Positions 26,325-34,804 of a stretch of 64,000 nt of DNA are shown piece by piece; position 1 is the first letter of the stretch; the number at the start of each line of letters is the position of its first letter. The notes below the pieces were generated by a model, which was not told the origin of the DNA, did not search any database, and was given only the letters and a program-made list of their open reading frames with translations. The position numbers were made by a program, and so were the translations under genes. Origin of the DNA: Synechococcus sp. Cruz-7E5 (GTDB taxonomy: Bacteria > Cyanobacteriota > Cyanobacteriia > PCC-6307 > Cyanobiaceae); the NCBI RefSeq assembly GCF_024345995.1, contig NZ_JAGQCE010000014.1, positions 1-64,000 on the forward strand, read 5' to 3'.

Positions 26325-27284
26325 CTGGGGCTTCCCCTCCCCGCCCAGCTCGAGCGGCTGATCGAGGCGGCTGATCGCCGCCGGCTCGAGGGGCCCACGG
26401 GGCGATTCGCCCCCTCCCCGAGCGGTCCGCTGCATCTGGGCAATCTCCGCACAGCCCTGCTGGCCTGGCTGCAGGCTCGCCTCAGCAATGGGCGTTTTCT
26501 ATTGCGCCACGACGATCTCGACAGCCCGCGCCAGCGTCCGGGGGCCATCGAGGCCATCGAGGCCGACCTGGCCTGGCTGGGCCTCACCTGGGATGGTGCG
26601 CCCCTGCGCCAGAGCGAGCGCAAGGGCCTGTACGGCTCGGTGCTGTCGTCCTTGCGCCGCGGCGGAGCCCTCTACCCCTGCCGCTGCAGTCGCCGGATGC
26701 TGGCGGATCTCTCAGCCCCCCACGGCGGCTGGCCGCTCTACCCGGGCACCTGCCGGGATCGGGCCATGGGCTGGGGGCCCAGCCAGGGGCGACTGCCCAG
26801 CTGGCGCCTGAGGCTTGAGCCTGGGAACTTGCGTTGGCGGGAGGAGATCGGTCCGGAGGGCTGCCTGGATGCGGCCACCGAGGTGGGCGATGTGGTGTTG
26901 CGCCGCGCTGATGGTTTGCTCGCCTACCACCTCACCTCGGCCGTGGACGACCTCTTGCTGGCGGTGACCACCGTGGTGCGAGGAGCTGACCTCTGGCGCT
27001 CAACGGCGCCGCAGCTGGCTGTGAGCGAGCGGTTGGGGCGTCCGTTTGCTGACACCTGGCATGTGCCCCTCTGGCTGGATGAGGCTGGGGAGCGGCTGGC
27101 CAAGCGGCAGGATGCCATTGGGCTTGAGCCGTTGCGGCAAGCGGGCCTGGATGCGGCTGCTGTGATCGGCCGGATGGCGGCCAGCCTGGATCTGGTGCCC
27201 GGCGGCAGCCGCCTGAGCGCCACGGAGCTGCTGCAGGATCTGGATCTGTCGCGCCTTAAGACTCAGTTGCGACGATGGAGTTGA
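26325..27284 (+). CDS. gluQ: Glutamyl-Q tRNA(Asp) synthetase, no canonical start codon
   Basis: A class I synthetase paralogue lacking the anticodon domain that attaches glutamate to queuosine 34 of tRNA-Asp. The HIGH-like motif is GRFAPSPSGPLHLGNLRTAL, followed by RHDDLDSPRQRP. A zinc-binding CRCSRRML occurs near the middle, and the KMSKS-like motif is RLAKRQDAIGLEPLR. The open frame begins right after the hup stop codon in the same frame and contains no ATG, GTG or TTG before the HIGH motif; the first is TTG at 26502, which would remove that motif. CTG codons at 26325 and 26358 are the likeliest starts; I use the first. About 319 aa. Confidence 0.86.
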   Translation: MGLPLPAQLERLIEAADRRRLEGPTGRFAPSPSGPLHLGNLRTALLAWLQARLSNGRFLLRHDDLDSPRQRPGAIEAIEADLAWLGLTWDGAPLRQSERKGLYGSVLSSLRRGGALYPCRCSRRMLADLSAPHGGWPLYPGTCRDRAMGWGPSQGRLPSWRLRLEPGNLRWREEIGPEGCLDAATEVGDVVLRRADGLLAYHLTSAVDDLLLAVTTVVRGADLWRSTAPQLAVSERLGRPFADTWHVPLWLDEAGERLAKRQDAIGLEPLRQAGLDAAAVIGRMAASLDLVPGGSRLSATELLQDLDLSRLKTQLRRWS

Positions 27285-27369
27285 GCCCCGGGAACTCTTA
27301 AGGAAGGTTTCGGGATCAAGGTCAGCCTTTCGGTTCAGACTTCAAGACGAATCTCTGGAGCATCTCCAC

Positions 27370-27702
27370 GTGTCCAGCTCCAGCCCCGAACAATTGACTA
27401 GTCAGTACCGCTCGACCCGTGACGGAGGGTCATCTCGGGTCGTGGTGTCGTTCCCCAGCGCCCTTGAAACGGATGCTGAACTCTCAACTTCTTCCAGGTA
27501 TCCCCACGTTCTCACCCATCCAGCTCATTTATCCCCATCGGTGAGGGGCTCAGCACAGATGGGTCTGAAGCGCTGCAGCCACTGCGGAGGCAGCGGTGTT
27601 CTGCGCCTGGGCTCCCACAGCTTCCGCACCTGCCTTGAATGCCTCGGCCAGGGCAGCCTTGTTGATCATGGGGCTGCCCGCCGCGACATCAGCGCTGCTT
27701 GA
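27370..27702 (+). CDS. Small protein with DnaJ-like Cys-rich motif
   Basis: A 110-aa protein with a disordered Ser-rich N-terminal half and a C-terminal KRCSHCGGSGVLRLGSHSF followed by CLECLGQGSLV. The two CXXCXGXG-like units resemble one zinc-binding half of the DnaJ Cys-rich domain or the CXXCXG proteins of chloroplasts. It may bind zinc and partner proteins. The GTG at 27370 is the assumed start, but translation could begin later, for example at the ATG before GLKRCSHCGGSG (about residue 64). The last 14 nt overlap an opposite-strand small membrane protein gene. I cannot name it further. Confidence 0.6.
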   Translation: MSSSSPEQLTSQYRSTRDGGSSRVVVSFPSALETDAELSTSSRYPHVLTHPAHLSPSVRGSAQMGLKRCSHCGGSGVLRLGSHSFRTCLECLGQGSLVDHGAARRDISAA

Positions 27703-27805
27703 GCTTTTTCTGGCGCCAGATGAAGAAGGCCGCCGTGGCCACCACCACCCCCAGCGGCAAGGCGGTCAACAGCAGCAGGATCACGGAGGTCCAGTCGGTG
27801 TACAT
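27689..27805 (-). CDS. Predicted 38-aa single-span membrane protein
   Basis: A short open frame on the minus strand starting ATG at 27805 and ending TGA at 27689. The product starts MYTDWTSVILLLLTALPLG, continues as a hydrophobic helix to about residue 28, and ends with WRQKKLKQR. This positive C-terminal tail after one hydrophobic helix is the pattern of small photosynthetic or NDH-1 membrane subunits, but I do not recognise its sequence as a known one. It lies 53 nt before the end of hypE on the same strand, downstream of that gene. It overlaps the Cys-rich protein gene by 14 nt, tail to tail. Confidence 0.5.
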   Translation of the reverse strand: MYTDWTSVILLLLTALPLGVVVATAAFFIWRQKKLKQR

Positions 27806-27858
27806 GACTGCATCAAGGGAACAGATCCCATCATCCCTGCCCCCAGGTGACCTGGCCC

Positions 27859-28863
27859 TCAGCAGATGCGCGGCAGCAGTTCGCCGCTCAGTGGCACCAG
27901 CACCCGCTCACTGCCGAAGCGAGTGCGCAGCAGAACCCGAGCGGCATCAGCCCGGACCTCCCCGATCAAAGCTCCACCGAGAGGTTCCAGGATCTGCAGG
28001 GTCGCCGCCGCTGAGCTTTCAGGCACCACCGCCACCAACCGTCCCTCGTTGGCCAGATGCAGGGGCTCGAAGCCAAGCAGCTCGCAGGTGCGGGCCACCG
28101 GCATCGCCACGGGGATCGTCTCCTCCTCAACAAGGAACTCCAGTCCGCTCGCTGCCGACAGTTCTGCGAGGGCGCTGGCCAGCCCGCCTCGGGTGAGATC
28201 CCTCAGACAGTGAAGCTGTACCCCTGCCGTCAGCAGGGACTCCACCACGGGCCACAGCGGCGCACAGTCGCTGGCCAGGGGGGGGTGCAGATCCAGGCCA
28301 TGGCGGGCCGCCAGGATCGCCACGCCGTGGCGTCCGAGATCGCCGCTCACGAAGATCCGATCGCCCGTCACGATCGCCAGCGGATCGATGGGCAGGTCGG
28401 TCGCCAGCAGGCCGATGCCGCTGGTGTTGATGAACACCCCGTCGCCCTTGCCCCTCTCCACCACCTTCGTGTCGCCCGTCACGATCGTGACGCCGCACTG
28501 CCGCGCCGTGTTCGCCAGTGACACGACCAGGCGCCGGAGAACGGCCAGCTCCAGCCCCTCCTCCAGGATCAGTCCCACGCTGAGGTGAAGGGGACGGGCG
28601 CCGGCCATGGCCAGATCGTTGGCGGTCCCGGTGACAGCCAGGCTGCCGATGTCTCCTCCGGGGAATTCCAGGGGCTGCACCACGTAACTGTCGGTCGTGA
28701 AGGCAAGATCGCCATGGGGCAGCTTCAGGCGAGCCGCGTCGTGGAGCACCTGGGCGGGATCGCTGTAGAGGGGGCGCAGCTCCTGGTCGATCAGCTGCTG
28801 CATCAGCGTGCCGCCGCCGCCATGGGCCAGCCGGATCTGCGCTCCGGCCGTCGCTTCAGTCAT
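27859..28863 (-). CDS. hypE: Hydrogenase maturation protein HypE
   Basis: HypE dehydrates a carbamoyl group on its C-terminal cysteine to a thiocyanate, giving the CN ligands of the [NiFe] active site. The sequence ends LPRIC with the essential terminal Cys. The N-terminal IRLAHGGGGTLMQQLIDQEL and the LAFTTDSYVVQPLEFPGGDIG and GRHGVAILAARHGL segments are the AIR-synthase-like ATP-binding fold. The length is 334 aa. It is the last gene of the hox-hyp-nifJ run and overlaps hypD by 8 nt. Partner: HypF, which supplies the carbamoyl group. Confidence 0.96.
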   Translation of the reverse strand: MTEATAGAQIRLAHGGGGTLMQQLIDQELRPLYSDPAQVLHDAARLKLPHGDLAFTTDSYVVQPLEFPGGDIGSLAVTGTANDLAMAGARPLHLSVGLILEEGLELAVLRRLVVSLANTARQCGVTIVTGDTKVVERGKGDGVFINTSGIGLLATDLPIDPLAIVTGDRIFVSGDLGRHGVAILAARHGLDLHPPLASDCAPLWPVVESLLTAGVQLHCLRDLTRGGLASALAELSAASGLEFLVEEETIPVAMPVARTCELLGFEPLHLANEGRLVAVVPESSAAATLQILEPLGGALIGEVRADAARVLLRTRFGSERVLVPLSGELLPRIC

Positions 28864-29965
28864 GGCGGCGGTAGAGGTGGTAGGCGGCGCAGGCTCCCTC
28901 GCTCGACACCATCGGCGCCCCCAGAGGATGCTCGGGTGTGCAGGAAGTGCCGAACGCCGGGCAATCCCGCGGACTGCGTCGGCCCTGCAGGATCAGGCCG
29001 CTGATGCAGGGGTTGCCGGGATCGCCTTGGCCTTCACCTTTGCCTCTTTCGGGAAGTGGATCGCCTGCTGTGCCGCCGCCCGGGGAGACGTGGTGCCGGA
29101 CATCGAGGCTGGCGTAGGGCCCGCGCAGGGCAAGCCCGCCGCCACGGATCATCCCGAAGCCACGCCAGGGCTGATCCACCACGGCGAACACCTCTTCAAG
29201 CAGCTCCCGTGCCGCCGGATTGCCCTCCGGCTTCACCACCCTTGGATAGGCATTCGCCAGCCGGGGTTGTCCGGCCTCGAGAAGCTCCACGCAGCGCAGC
29301 AGGCCACGCATCAGATCGATCGGCTCAAAGCCCGTCACCACCACCGGCACACGATGCCGTTGCACCAGCTCGTTCAGTTCGCCGGTGCCCATCACGGTGC
29401 AGACGTGCCCTGCTGCGAGGAAGCCCTGCACCTGGTTGCCATCGGCGCTGAGGATCGCCTCCATCGCTGGGGGTACTCGCACATGGGCCGTGAGCAGGGA
29501 CAGGTTCCGCACCCCGCTGCGCAGGGCCTGGCGGGCGAGCAGGGCGGTGGCCGGAGCGGTGGTCTCGAAGCCCACCGCAAGAAAGACCACGGTGCGCTGG
29601 GGATGGCGGCGCGCCAGCTCGAGGGCCTGCAGGGGGGAGGTGAGCAGGCGCACGTCGCCGCCGGCCGCCCGCACCCCCAGCAGGTCGTCACTGCCGCTGC
29701 CGGGAACACGCAGCATGTCGCCATAGGAGCAGAGGATCACCTCCGGCCGCCGCGCCAGTTGCAGGGCCGCATCGATCGTGGCCGCCGGTGTCACGCACAC
29801 CGGACAGCCGGGGCCGTGGATGAGGCGCAGACCGGGAGGCAGCAGCTGGTCGAGACCCCAGCGCACGATGGCGTGGGTCTGGCCACCGCAGACCTCCATC
29901 AGGGTCCAGGGTCTGGTGGTGATGGCGGCCAGCTGGGTCGCCAGCCCGTTCACCCCGCTGGTCAT
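28856..29965 (-). CDS. hypD: Hydrogenase maturation protein HypD
   Basis: HypD binds a [4Fe-4S] cluster and, with HypC, holds the Fe(CN)2CO centre during assembly. Early motifs CGGQTHAIVRWGLDQLLPPG and HGPGCPVCVTP (catalytic Cys region) and FLAVGFETTAPATALL are typical. Toward the C-terminus, Cys residues in CISGLILQGRRSPRDCPAFG and TSCTPEHPLGAPMVSSEG supply the cluster ligands. The length is 369 aa. It overlaps hypE by 8 nt and the dihydroorotate dehydrogenase-like gene by ATGA, so it is translated as part of the same message. Confidence 0.96.
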   Translation of the reverse strand: MTSGVNGLATQLAAITTRPWTLMEVCGGQTHAIVRWGLDQLLPPGLRLIHGPGCPVCVTPAATIDAALQLARRPEVILCSYGDMLRVPGSGSDDLLGVRAAGGDVRLLTSPLQALELARRHPQRTVVFLAVGFETTAPATALLARQALRSGVRNLSLLTAHVRVPPAMEAILSADGNQVQGFLAAGHVCTVMGTGELNELVQRHRVPVVVTGFEPIDLMRGLLRCVELLEAGQPRLANAYPRVVKPEGNPAARELLEEVFAVVDQPWRGFGMIRGGGLALRGPYASLDVRHHVSPGGGTAGDPLPERGKGEGQGDPGNPCISGLILQGRRSPRDCPAFGTSCTPEHPLGAPMVSSEGACAAYHLYRRHD

Positions 29966-30972
29966 GGCGCCATGGGATGGAAGGTCTGGATGGCGCGCAT
30001 GTATTGAGCACGCTCGTATTCGGATGGATCAGGACAGCGTTGCTGGCTCATGCAGCCGATCAGTTCGCGCGCCGTGGCGTGGTCGTGATCCTCCAGCCAC
30101 TGGCTCAGCTCGGCTTCGATCACGGCGAGACGCTGGGGGCCATGGCGCAGCAGGGCTGCCACGATCTGGGTCACGCAGGCTCCGGCCATCAGCAGACGCA
30201 CCACGTCGGTTCCTCTCTGGACGCCGCTGGTGGCCGCCAGGTCGAGGGGATGGCGGCCGTGCAGCAGGGCGATCCAGCGCAGCGGCAGGCGCAGGTCGTG
30301 GGGGGTGGAGAGCAGGAGGTTGGGGCGCACCTCGAGCGTCTCGATGTCGATGTCCGGCTGATAGAAGCGGTTGAAGAGCACGAGGCCGTCGGCCCCGGCA
30401 GCCGCCAGCCGACGGGCCATGGCACTGAAGTTGGTGAAGAAGGGACCGAGCTTCACAGCCAGGGGCAGCTTCACCTCGGCCCGCACTTCGGCCACCACCT
30501 CCTCCACCTGGTTCTCGATGGCGGCGCTGGAGAGGTCCGGATCGGTGGGGATCGCATAGAGGTTCAGTTCGATGGCCTGGGCACCGGCGTCCTCCAGCTG
30601 GCGGGCGCAACGCACCCAGCTGCCGGGACTGGTGCCGTTGAGGCTGGCGATCACCGGAATCGACAGACGCTCACGGGCTTCAGAGACGTGGTTGAGATAG
30701 AGGTCGTACCCCACATGGAACAGGGCCTGCTCCGGCACGTAGCTGAGGGCTTCGCCGTAGCTCTCGGCGCCCTGCATCCCCATCTGATGCAGATCGAGCT
30801 GGTCGCGCTCGATCTGCTCCTCGAAGAGCGAATGGAGCACCACGGCGGCGGCCCCCGCCTGCTCCAGTGCCATCAGCTGGTCGATGTCCTCACTCAGGGG
30901 TGCGGCGGCACCCACCACCAGGGGAGAGCGCAGCTCCAGGCCGAGGTAGGTGGTGGACAGATCGGGGCTCAT
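29962..30972 (-). CDS. Dihydroorotate dehydrogenase-like flavoprotein, catalytic loop missing
   Basis: A protein of 336 aa with the PyrD-like TIM-barrel pattern: LELRSPLVVGAAAPLSED at the start, IPVIASLNGTSPGSWVRCAR and AQAIELNLYAIPTDPDLSS in the middle, LPLAVKLGPFFTNFSAMARR, and TSGVQRGTDVVRLLMAGACV where phosphate of FMN is normally bound. The loop that in true DHODs reads N-x-S-C-P-N and holds the Cys or Ser base reads NLYAIPTD here, so pyrimidine synthesis is unlikely. It sits between hypD and nifJ with ATGA overlaps to both, which suggests a redox role linked to pyruvate oxidation. No partner subunit is adjacent. Confidence 0.82.
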   Translation of the reverse strand: MSPDLSTTYLGLELRSPLVVGAAAPLSEDIDQLMALEQAGAAAVVLHSLFEEQIERDQLDLHQMGMQGAESYGEALSYVPEQALFHVGYDLYLNHVSEARERLSIPVIASLNGTSPGSWVRCARQLEDAGAQAIELNLYAIPTDPDLSSAAIENQVEEVVAEVRAEVKLPLAVKLGPFFTNFSAMARRLAAAGADGLVLFNRFYQPDIDIETLEVRPNLLLSTPHDLRLPLRWIALLHGRHPLDLAATSGVQRGTDVVRLLMAGACVTQIVAALLRHGPQRLAVIEAELSQWLEDHDHATARELIGCMSQQRCPDPSEYERAQYMRAIQTFHPMAP

Positions 30973-33900
30973 GGCTGGGTCGCCCCTGTCGTGGTCGCGG
31001 TTGGGCCGCAGTCCTGGGAGGCCAGGGCCCGGTAGAGGCCCCAGCGACGATCAAGCTCCTGCTGGGCCTGTCGCTCCAGCTGCCGGGCCAGCTGGGGCTG
31101 GCTGAACCGCAGCATGCGGAAGCGGTTTTCCTCCGCCATCGTCTCGGCCAGCGGGCGGCTCGGGGCGCGTGAATCCAGCTGGAGAGGATTTTCGCCCCGT
31201 TCCGCCCGCCGGGGGTCGTAGCGGTAGAGAAGCCAGCGCCCTGAATCGACCGCCGCCTGCTGATGGGCCATGCCCCTGGCCATCGTGATGCCGTGGGCAA
31301 TGCAGTGGGAATAGGCAATGATCAAAGAAGGCCCGGGATAGCTCTCGGCTTCCAGAAACGCCCTCACCGTGTGTTCGTCCCGTGCGCCCATCGCCACGCT
31401 GGCCACGTACACGCTGCCGTAGGTCATCGCCATCAGTCCGAGATCCTTCTTCGGCGCGGCCTTGCCAGCCGCCGCGAACTTCGCCACCGCAGCCCGCGGC
31501 GTGGCCTTGGAGGCCTGGCCGCCGGTGTTGGAGTAAACCTCGGTATCGAGCACGAGGGCGTTCACGTCGCGGCCGCTGGCGAGCACGTGATCGAGCCCGC
31601 CAAAGCCGATGTCGTAGGCCCAGCCGTCGCCGCCCACCAGCCACACACTTCGCTTCACCAGCGCGTCGGCCACGCTCAACAGACGGGCCGCCGGCGAGCC
31701 TGACGCCGCATCCTGCTCCTGCAGCAGGGTCTTGAGCTGGGCGACCCGCTGGCGCTGGGCAAAGATGCCGGCCTCATCGCTCTGGTCGGCGCCGAGGATG
31801 GCCTCCACCAGCTTGGCCGGCAGTGCCAGCAGGGACAGCAGTTCGCCCGCCATCTGCCGCTGCTGATCCACCGCCACACGCATGCCGAATCCGAATTCGG
31901 CGTTGTCCTCGAAGAGGGAGTTGCTCCAGGACGGCCCCCTGCCCTCCGCATTGGTGGTCCAGGGGGTCGTGGGCAGATTGCCCCCGTAGATCGAGGAGCA
32001 GCCCGTGGCGTTGGCGATCATCATCCGATCGCCGAACAGCTGGGTGGCGAGCTTGAGATAGGGCGTCTCGCCGCAGCCCCCGCAGGCTCCGGAGAACTCG
32101 AACAGCGGTTGCTGCAGTTGCTGCTGGCCGATCTTGCGCAGATTGAGAGCGGCGCACGGGGCCTCCGGCAGGCTGAGGAAGAAGTCCCAGTGGCCCCGGG
32201 CCTGCTCCCGCAGGGGGCGCTGGGGAGCCATGTTGATGGCCTTGCGTTTCGGCTCGGTGCGATCCCGCGCCGGGCACACCTCCACGCAGAGGGCGCAGCC
32301 GGTGCAGTCTTCAGCCCCCACCTGAATGGTGAAGGTCTGCCCCTCGAAGTCGTGGTCGCGGGCGGGGGCACGGCGGAACCCCTCGGGGGCGGTGGCGAGT
32401 GCCCCGGGCTCCACCACCTTGGCGCGAATCACGGCGTGGGGGCAGACCATCACGCACTTGCCGCACTGCACGCAGAGATCGTCTTCCCAGACCGGGATCG
32501 ACTCGGCGATGTTGCGTTTCTCCCAGCGGGACGTGCCCACCGGGAAGGTGCCATCGCAGGGCAGGGCACTCACCGGCAGCTCGTCGCCACGGCGCTCCAG
32601 CATCGGCGCGATGACGTCACGCACGAAGGCCGGCGCAGCGGCCAGGCGTTCGTCGCTGGCGGCGAGTTCCAGCCCGCCCTCGCCGAGGACGATCGGCAGG
32701 TCGGCGTAGGCCAGCTCCTCCAGGTGGTCGAGGCTCGCATCGAGGGCCCTGAGGTTCATGGCCACGACCGCCTCCCCCTTGCGGCCATAGGTCTTGACGA
32801 TCGCGGTGCGGATGCGCTCGATCGCCTCCTCCCGCGGCAGCACCCCACTCACCGCGAAGAAACAGGCCTGCATCACGGTGTTGATGTGGAAGCCCATGCC
32901 CGCCTCCATGGCCACCTGGCTGGCGTTGATGATCCAGACCTTCAGCTGCTTCGCCCGGATCGTGGTGCGCATCGCCTCCGGCAGCCGCCGCCAGCTCTCT
33001 GCGGCCGGATAGGGACTGTTGAGCAGCAGGATTCCGCCGGTCTCGAGGCCGGCCAGGAGGTCGAAGCGGCCCAGGAAATCCCATTGGTGGCAGGCCACCA
33101 GGGTGGGGCGCTGGATCAGGTAGGTGGAGCGGATCGGCCGGGGGCCGAAGCGCAGGTGCGACACCGTCACCGACCCCGACTTCTTGGAGTCGTAGACGAA
33201 GTACCCCTGGGCATGGAGGTCGGTGCTCTCGCCGATGATCTTGATCGTGCTCTTGTTGGCGCCCACGGTGCCGTCGGAGCCGAGGCCGTAGAACACGGCA
33301 CGAACCTCTCCGGGCGCTTCGGTGACGAAGCCGTCCTCCCAGGGCAGGGAGCGGTGGGTGAGGTCGTCGTGGATTCCAACCGTGAAGTGGTTGAGGGGAT
33401 CCTCACCGCAGAGGTGGTCGAACACCGCCTTCACCATCGCCGGAGTGAATTCCTTCGAGGAGAGGCCGTAGCGGCCACCCACCACCCGGGGCAGCGGGGC
33501 GCCGCCGCCGTGCTGCCGCTCCCATTCCTCGGCCACCGCCGCCACCACGTCGAGGTAGAGAGGCTCCCCCCCCGCTCCTGGCTCCTTGCAGCGGTCGAGC
33601 ACCGCAATGGCCCGGGTGCTGGCCGGCAGCGCCTGGATCAGGCGCGCATTGCTGAAGGGGCGGTAAAGACGCACCTTCAGCACTCCGACCTTCTCCCCGT
33701 TGGCCTGCAGGGCCTCGGCGGTCTCAACCGCCGTCTCGCAACCGGAGCCCATCAGCACCAGCACCCGCTCGGCGTCGGCCGGCCCGACGTAGTCGTAGGG
33801 GGCGTAGGCGCGGCCGGTCAGGGCGGCGAAGGCGTCCATCGCTTCGGCCACCACGGCCGGTGCCGCGTCGTAGAAGCGGTTCACCGTCTCCCGCGCCTGG

Positions 33901-34571
33901 AAGTAGACGTCGGGGTTCTGGGCCGTGCCGCGCAGCACCGGGTGATCGGGACTGAGAGCCCGTTGGCGGTGGGCGGCGATCGCCTGCTCGGGAATCAGCT
34001 GCCGCAGCACCTCGTCCTCGATCGCCTCCACCTTCTGGATCTCGTGGGAGGTGCGGAAGCCGTCGAACATGTGCAGGAACGGCAGCCGTGAATGGAGGCT
34101 GGCTCTGGTGGCGATGGCTGCCAGATCCCCCGCTTCCTGAACGTTGTTGGCGCAGAGGATGGCGCAGCCGGTTCCCCGCACCGCCATCACGTCGGAGTGG
34201 TCGCCGAAGATCGAGAGCCCCTGGGCGGCGAGGGAACGGGCCGCCACGTGCAGCACTGCTGGCGTCAGTTCCCCGGCCAGCTTGTAGAGGTTGGGGATCA
34301 TCAGCAGCAATCCCTGCGACGCCGTGAAGGTCGTGGTGAGACTGCCGGCCTGCAGGGCCCCGTGCACCGTGCCGGCCGCTCCCGCTTCGCTCTGCAGTTC
34401 CACGATCTCGGGCACAGTCCCCCAGAGGTTGGGGCGGCCTTCTGATCTCCAGGCATCGGCCCATTCCCCCATCGGCGACGCCGGCGTGATCGGGTAGAGG
34501 GCGATCACCTCGTTGAGGCGATAGGAGACCCGGGCGGTGGCCTCGTTGCCGTCGATCGTCAGGGTGCTCAT
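30969..34571 (-). CDS. nifJ: Pyruvate:ferredoxin (flavodoxin) oxidoreductase
   Basis: A single-chain PFOR of 1200 aa that oxidises pyruvate with CoA to acetyl-CoA and CO2, reducing ferredoxin or flavodoxin. The order is as expected: N-terminal pyruvate domain (NEVIALYPITPASPMGEWAD), a gamma-type domain, two ferredoxin clusters (CVQCGKCVMVCPHAV near residue 697 and CTGCALCVEVCPA near 754), then the TPP-binding domain with GDGWAYDIGFGGLDHV near 984 and NTGGQASKATPRAAVAKF. All cluster cysteines are present. It is inside the hydrogenase operon, overlapping hypC upstream (ATGA) and the DHOD-like gene downstream. In cyanobacteria this enzyme acts in dark, anaerobic or reducing conditions. Confidence 0.97.
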   Translation of the reverse strand: MSTLTIDGNEATARVSYRLNEVIALYPITPASPMGEWADAWRSEGRPNLWGTVPEIVELQSEAGAAGTVHGALQAGSLTTTFTASQGLLLMIPNLYKLAGELTPAVLHVAARSLAAQGLSIFGDHSDVMAVRGTGCAILCANNVQEAGDLAAIATRASLHSRLPFLHMFDGFRTSHEIQKVEAIEDEVLRQLIPEQAIAAHRQRALSPDHPVLRGTAQNPDVYFQARETVNRFYDAAPAVVAEAMDAFAALTGRAYAPYDYVGPADAERVLVLMGSGCETAVETAEALQANGEKVGVLKVRLYRPFSNARLIQALPASTRAIAVLDRCKEPGAGGEPLYLDVVAAVAEEWERQHGGGAPLPRVVGGRYGLSSKEFTPAMVKAVFDHLCGEDPLNHFTVGIHDDLTHRSLPWEDGFVTEAPGEVRAVFYGLGSDGTVGANKSTIKIIGESTDLHAQGYFVYDSKKSGSVTVSHLRFGPRPIRSTYLIQRPTLVACHQWDFLGRFDLLAGLETGGILLLNSPYPAAESWRRLPEAMRTTIRAKQLKVWIINASQVAMEAGMGFHINTVMQACFFAVSGVLPREEAIERIRTAIVKTYGRKGEAVVAMNLRALDASLDHLEELAYADLPIVLGEGGLELAASDERLAAAPAFVRDVIAPMLERRGDELPVSALPCDGTFPVGTSRWEKRNIAESIPVWEDDLCVQCGKCVMVCPHAVIRAKVVEPGALATAPEGFRRAPARDHDFEGQTFTIQVGAEDCTGCALCVEVCPARDRTEPKRKAINMAPQRPLREQARGHWDFFLSLPEAPCAALNLRKIGQQQLQQPLFEFSGACGGCGETPYLKLATQLFGDRMMIANATGCSSIYGGNLPTTPWTTNAEGRGPSWSNSLFEDNAEFGFGMRVAVDQQRQMAGELLSLLALPAKLVEAILGADQSDEAGIFAQRQRVAQLKTLLQEQDAASGSPAARLLSVADALVKRSVWLVGGDGWAYDIGFGGLDHVLASGRDVNALVLDTEVYSNTGGQASKATPRAAVAKFAAAGKAAPKKDLGLMAMTYGSVYVASVAMGARDEHTVRAFLEAESYPGPSLIIAYSHCIAHGITMARGMAHQQAAVDSGRWLLYRYDPRRAERGENPLQLDSRAPSRPLAETMAEENRFRMLRFSQPQLARQLERQAQQELDRRWGLYRALASQDCGPTATTTGATQP

Positions 34572-34804
34572 GCCTCTTCCTCCTCGACCAGGCTCAGCGC
34601 CATCCCCACGTGCACCAGCACCTGATCGCCCACCTGGGCGTCCGGGAGGCAGGCCAGGCTCACCTGCTGGCGAACGCCGCCGAAGTCGACATCGGCCATG
34701 CGCCAGAGGTCGTCGTTGCAGTCGCCTTGGCCGCCTTGCTCAGGCGCCGATTGCGGTGGCCGGCTCGTGATCGAGAGGATGAGACCGGGAACGGCCAGGC
34801 ACAT
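34568..34804 (-). CDS. hypC: Hydrogenase maturation chaperone HypC
   Basis: A small chaperone that forms a complex with HypD and the hydrogenase large-subunit precursor and delivers the Fe(CN)2CO unit. The start MCLAVPG contains the essential Cys2. The beta-barrel pattern continues with ADVDFGGVRQQVSLACLPDA and VGDQVLVHVGMALSLVEEEEA. The length is 78 aa. Its first 65 nt lie within the end of hypF in another frame, and its stop overlaps the nifJ start (ATGA). The HypF overlap is unusually long for this operon. Confidence 0.95.
   Translation of the reverse strand: MCLAVPGLILSITSRPPQSAPEQGGQGDCNDDLWRMADVDFGGVRQQVSLACLPDAQVGDQVLVHVGMALSLVEEEEA

Noticed and set aside
32109-34091. Open frame of 660 codons opposite nifJ
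   Set aside because: The minus strand encodes a complete PFOR with all cofactor motifs; the plus-strand frame is an antisense consequence of high GC at third positions.
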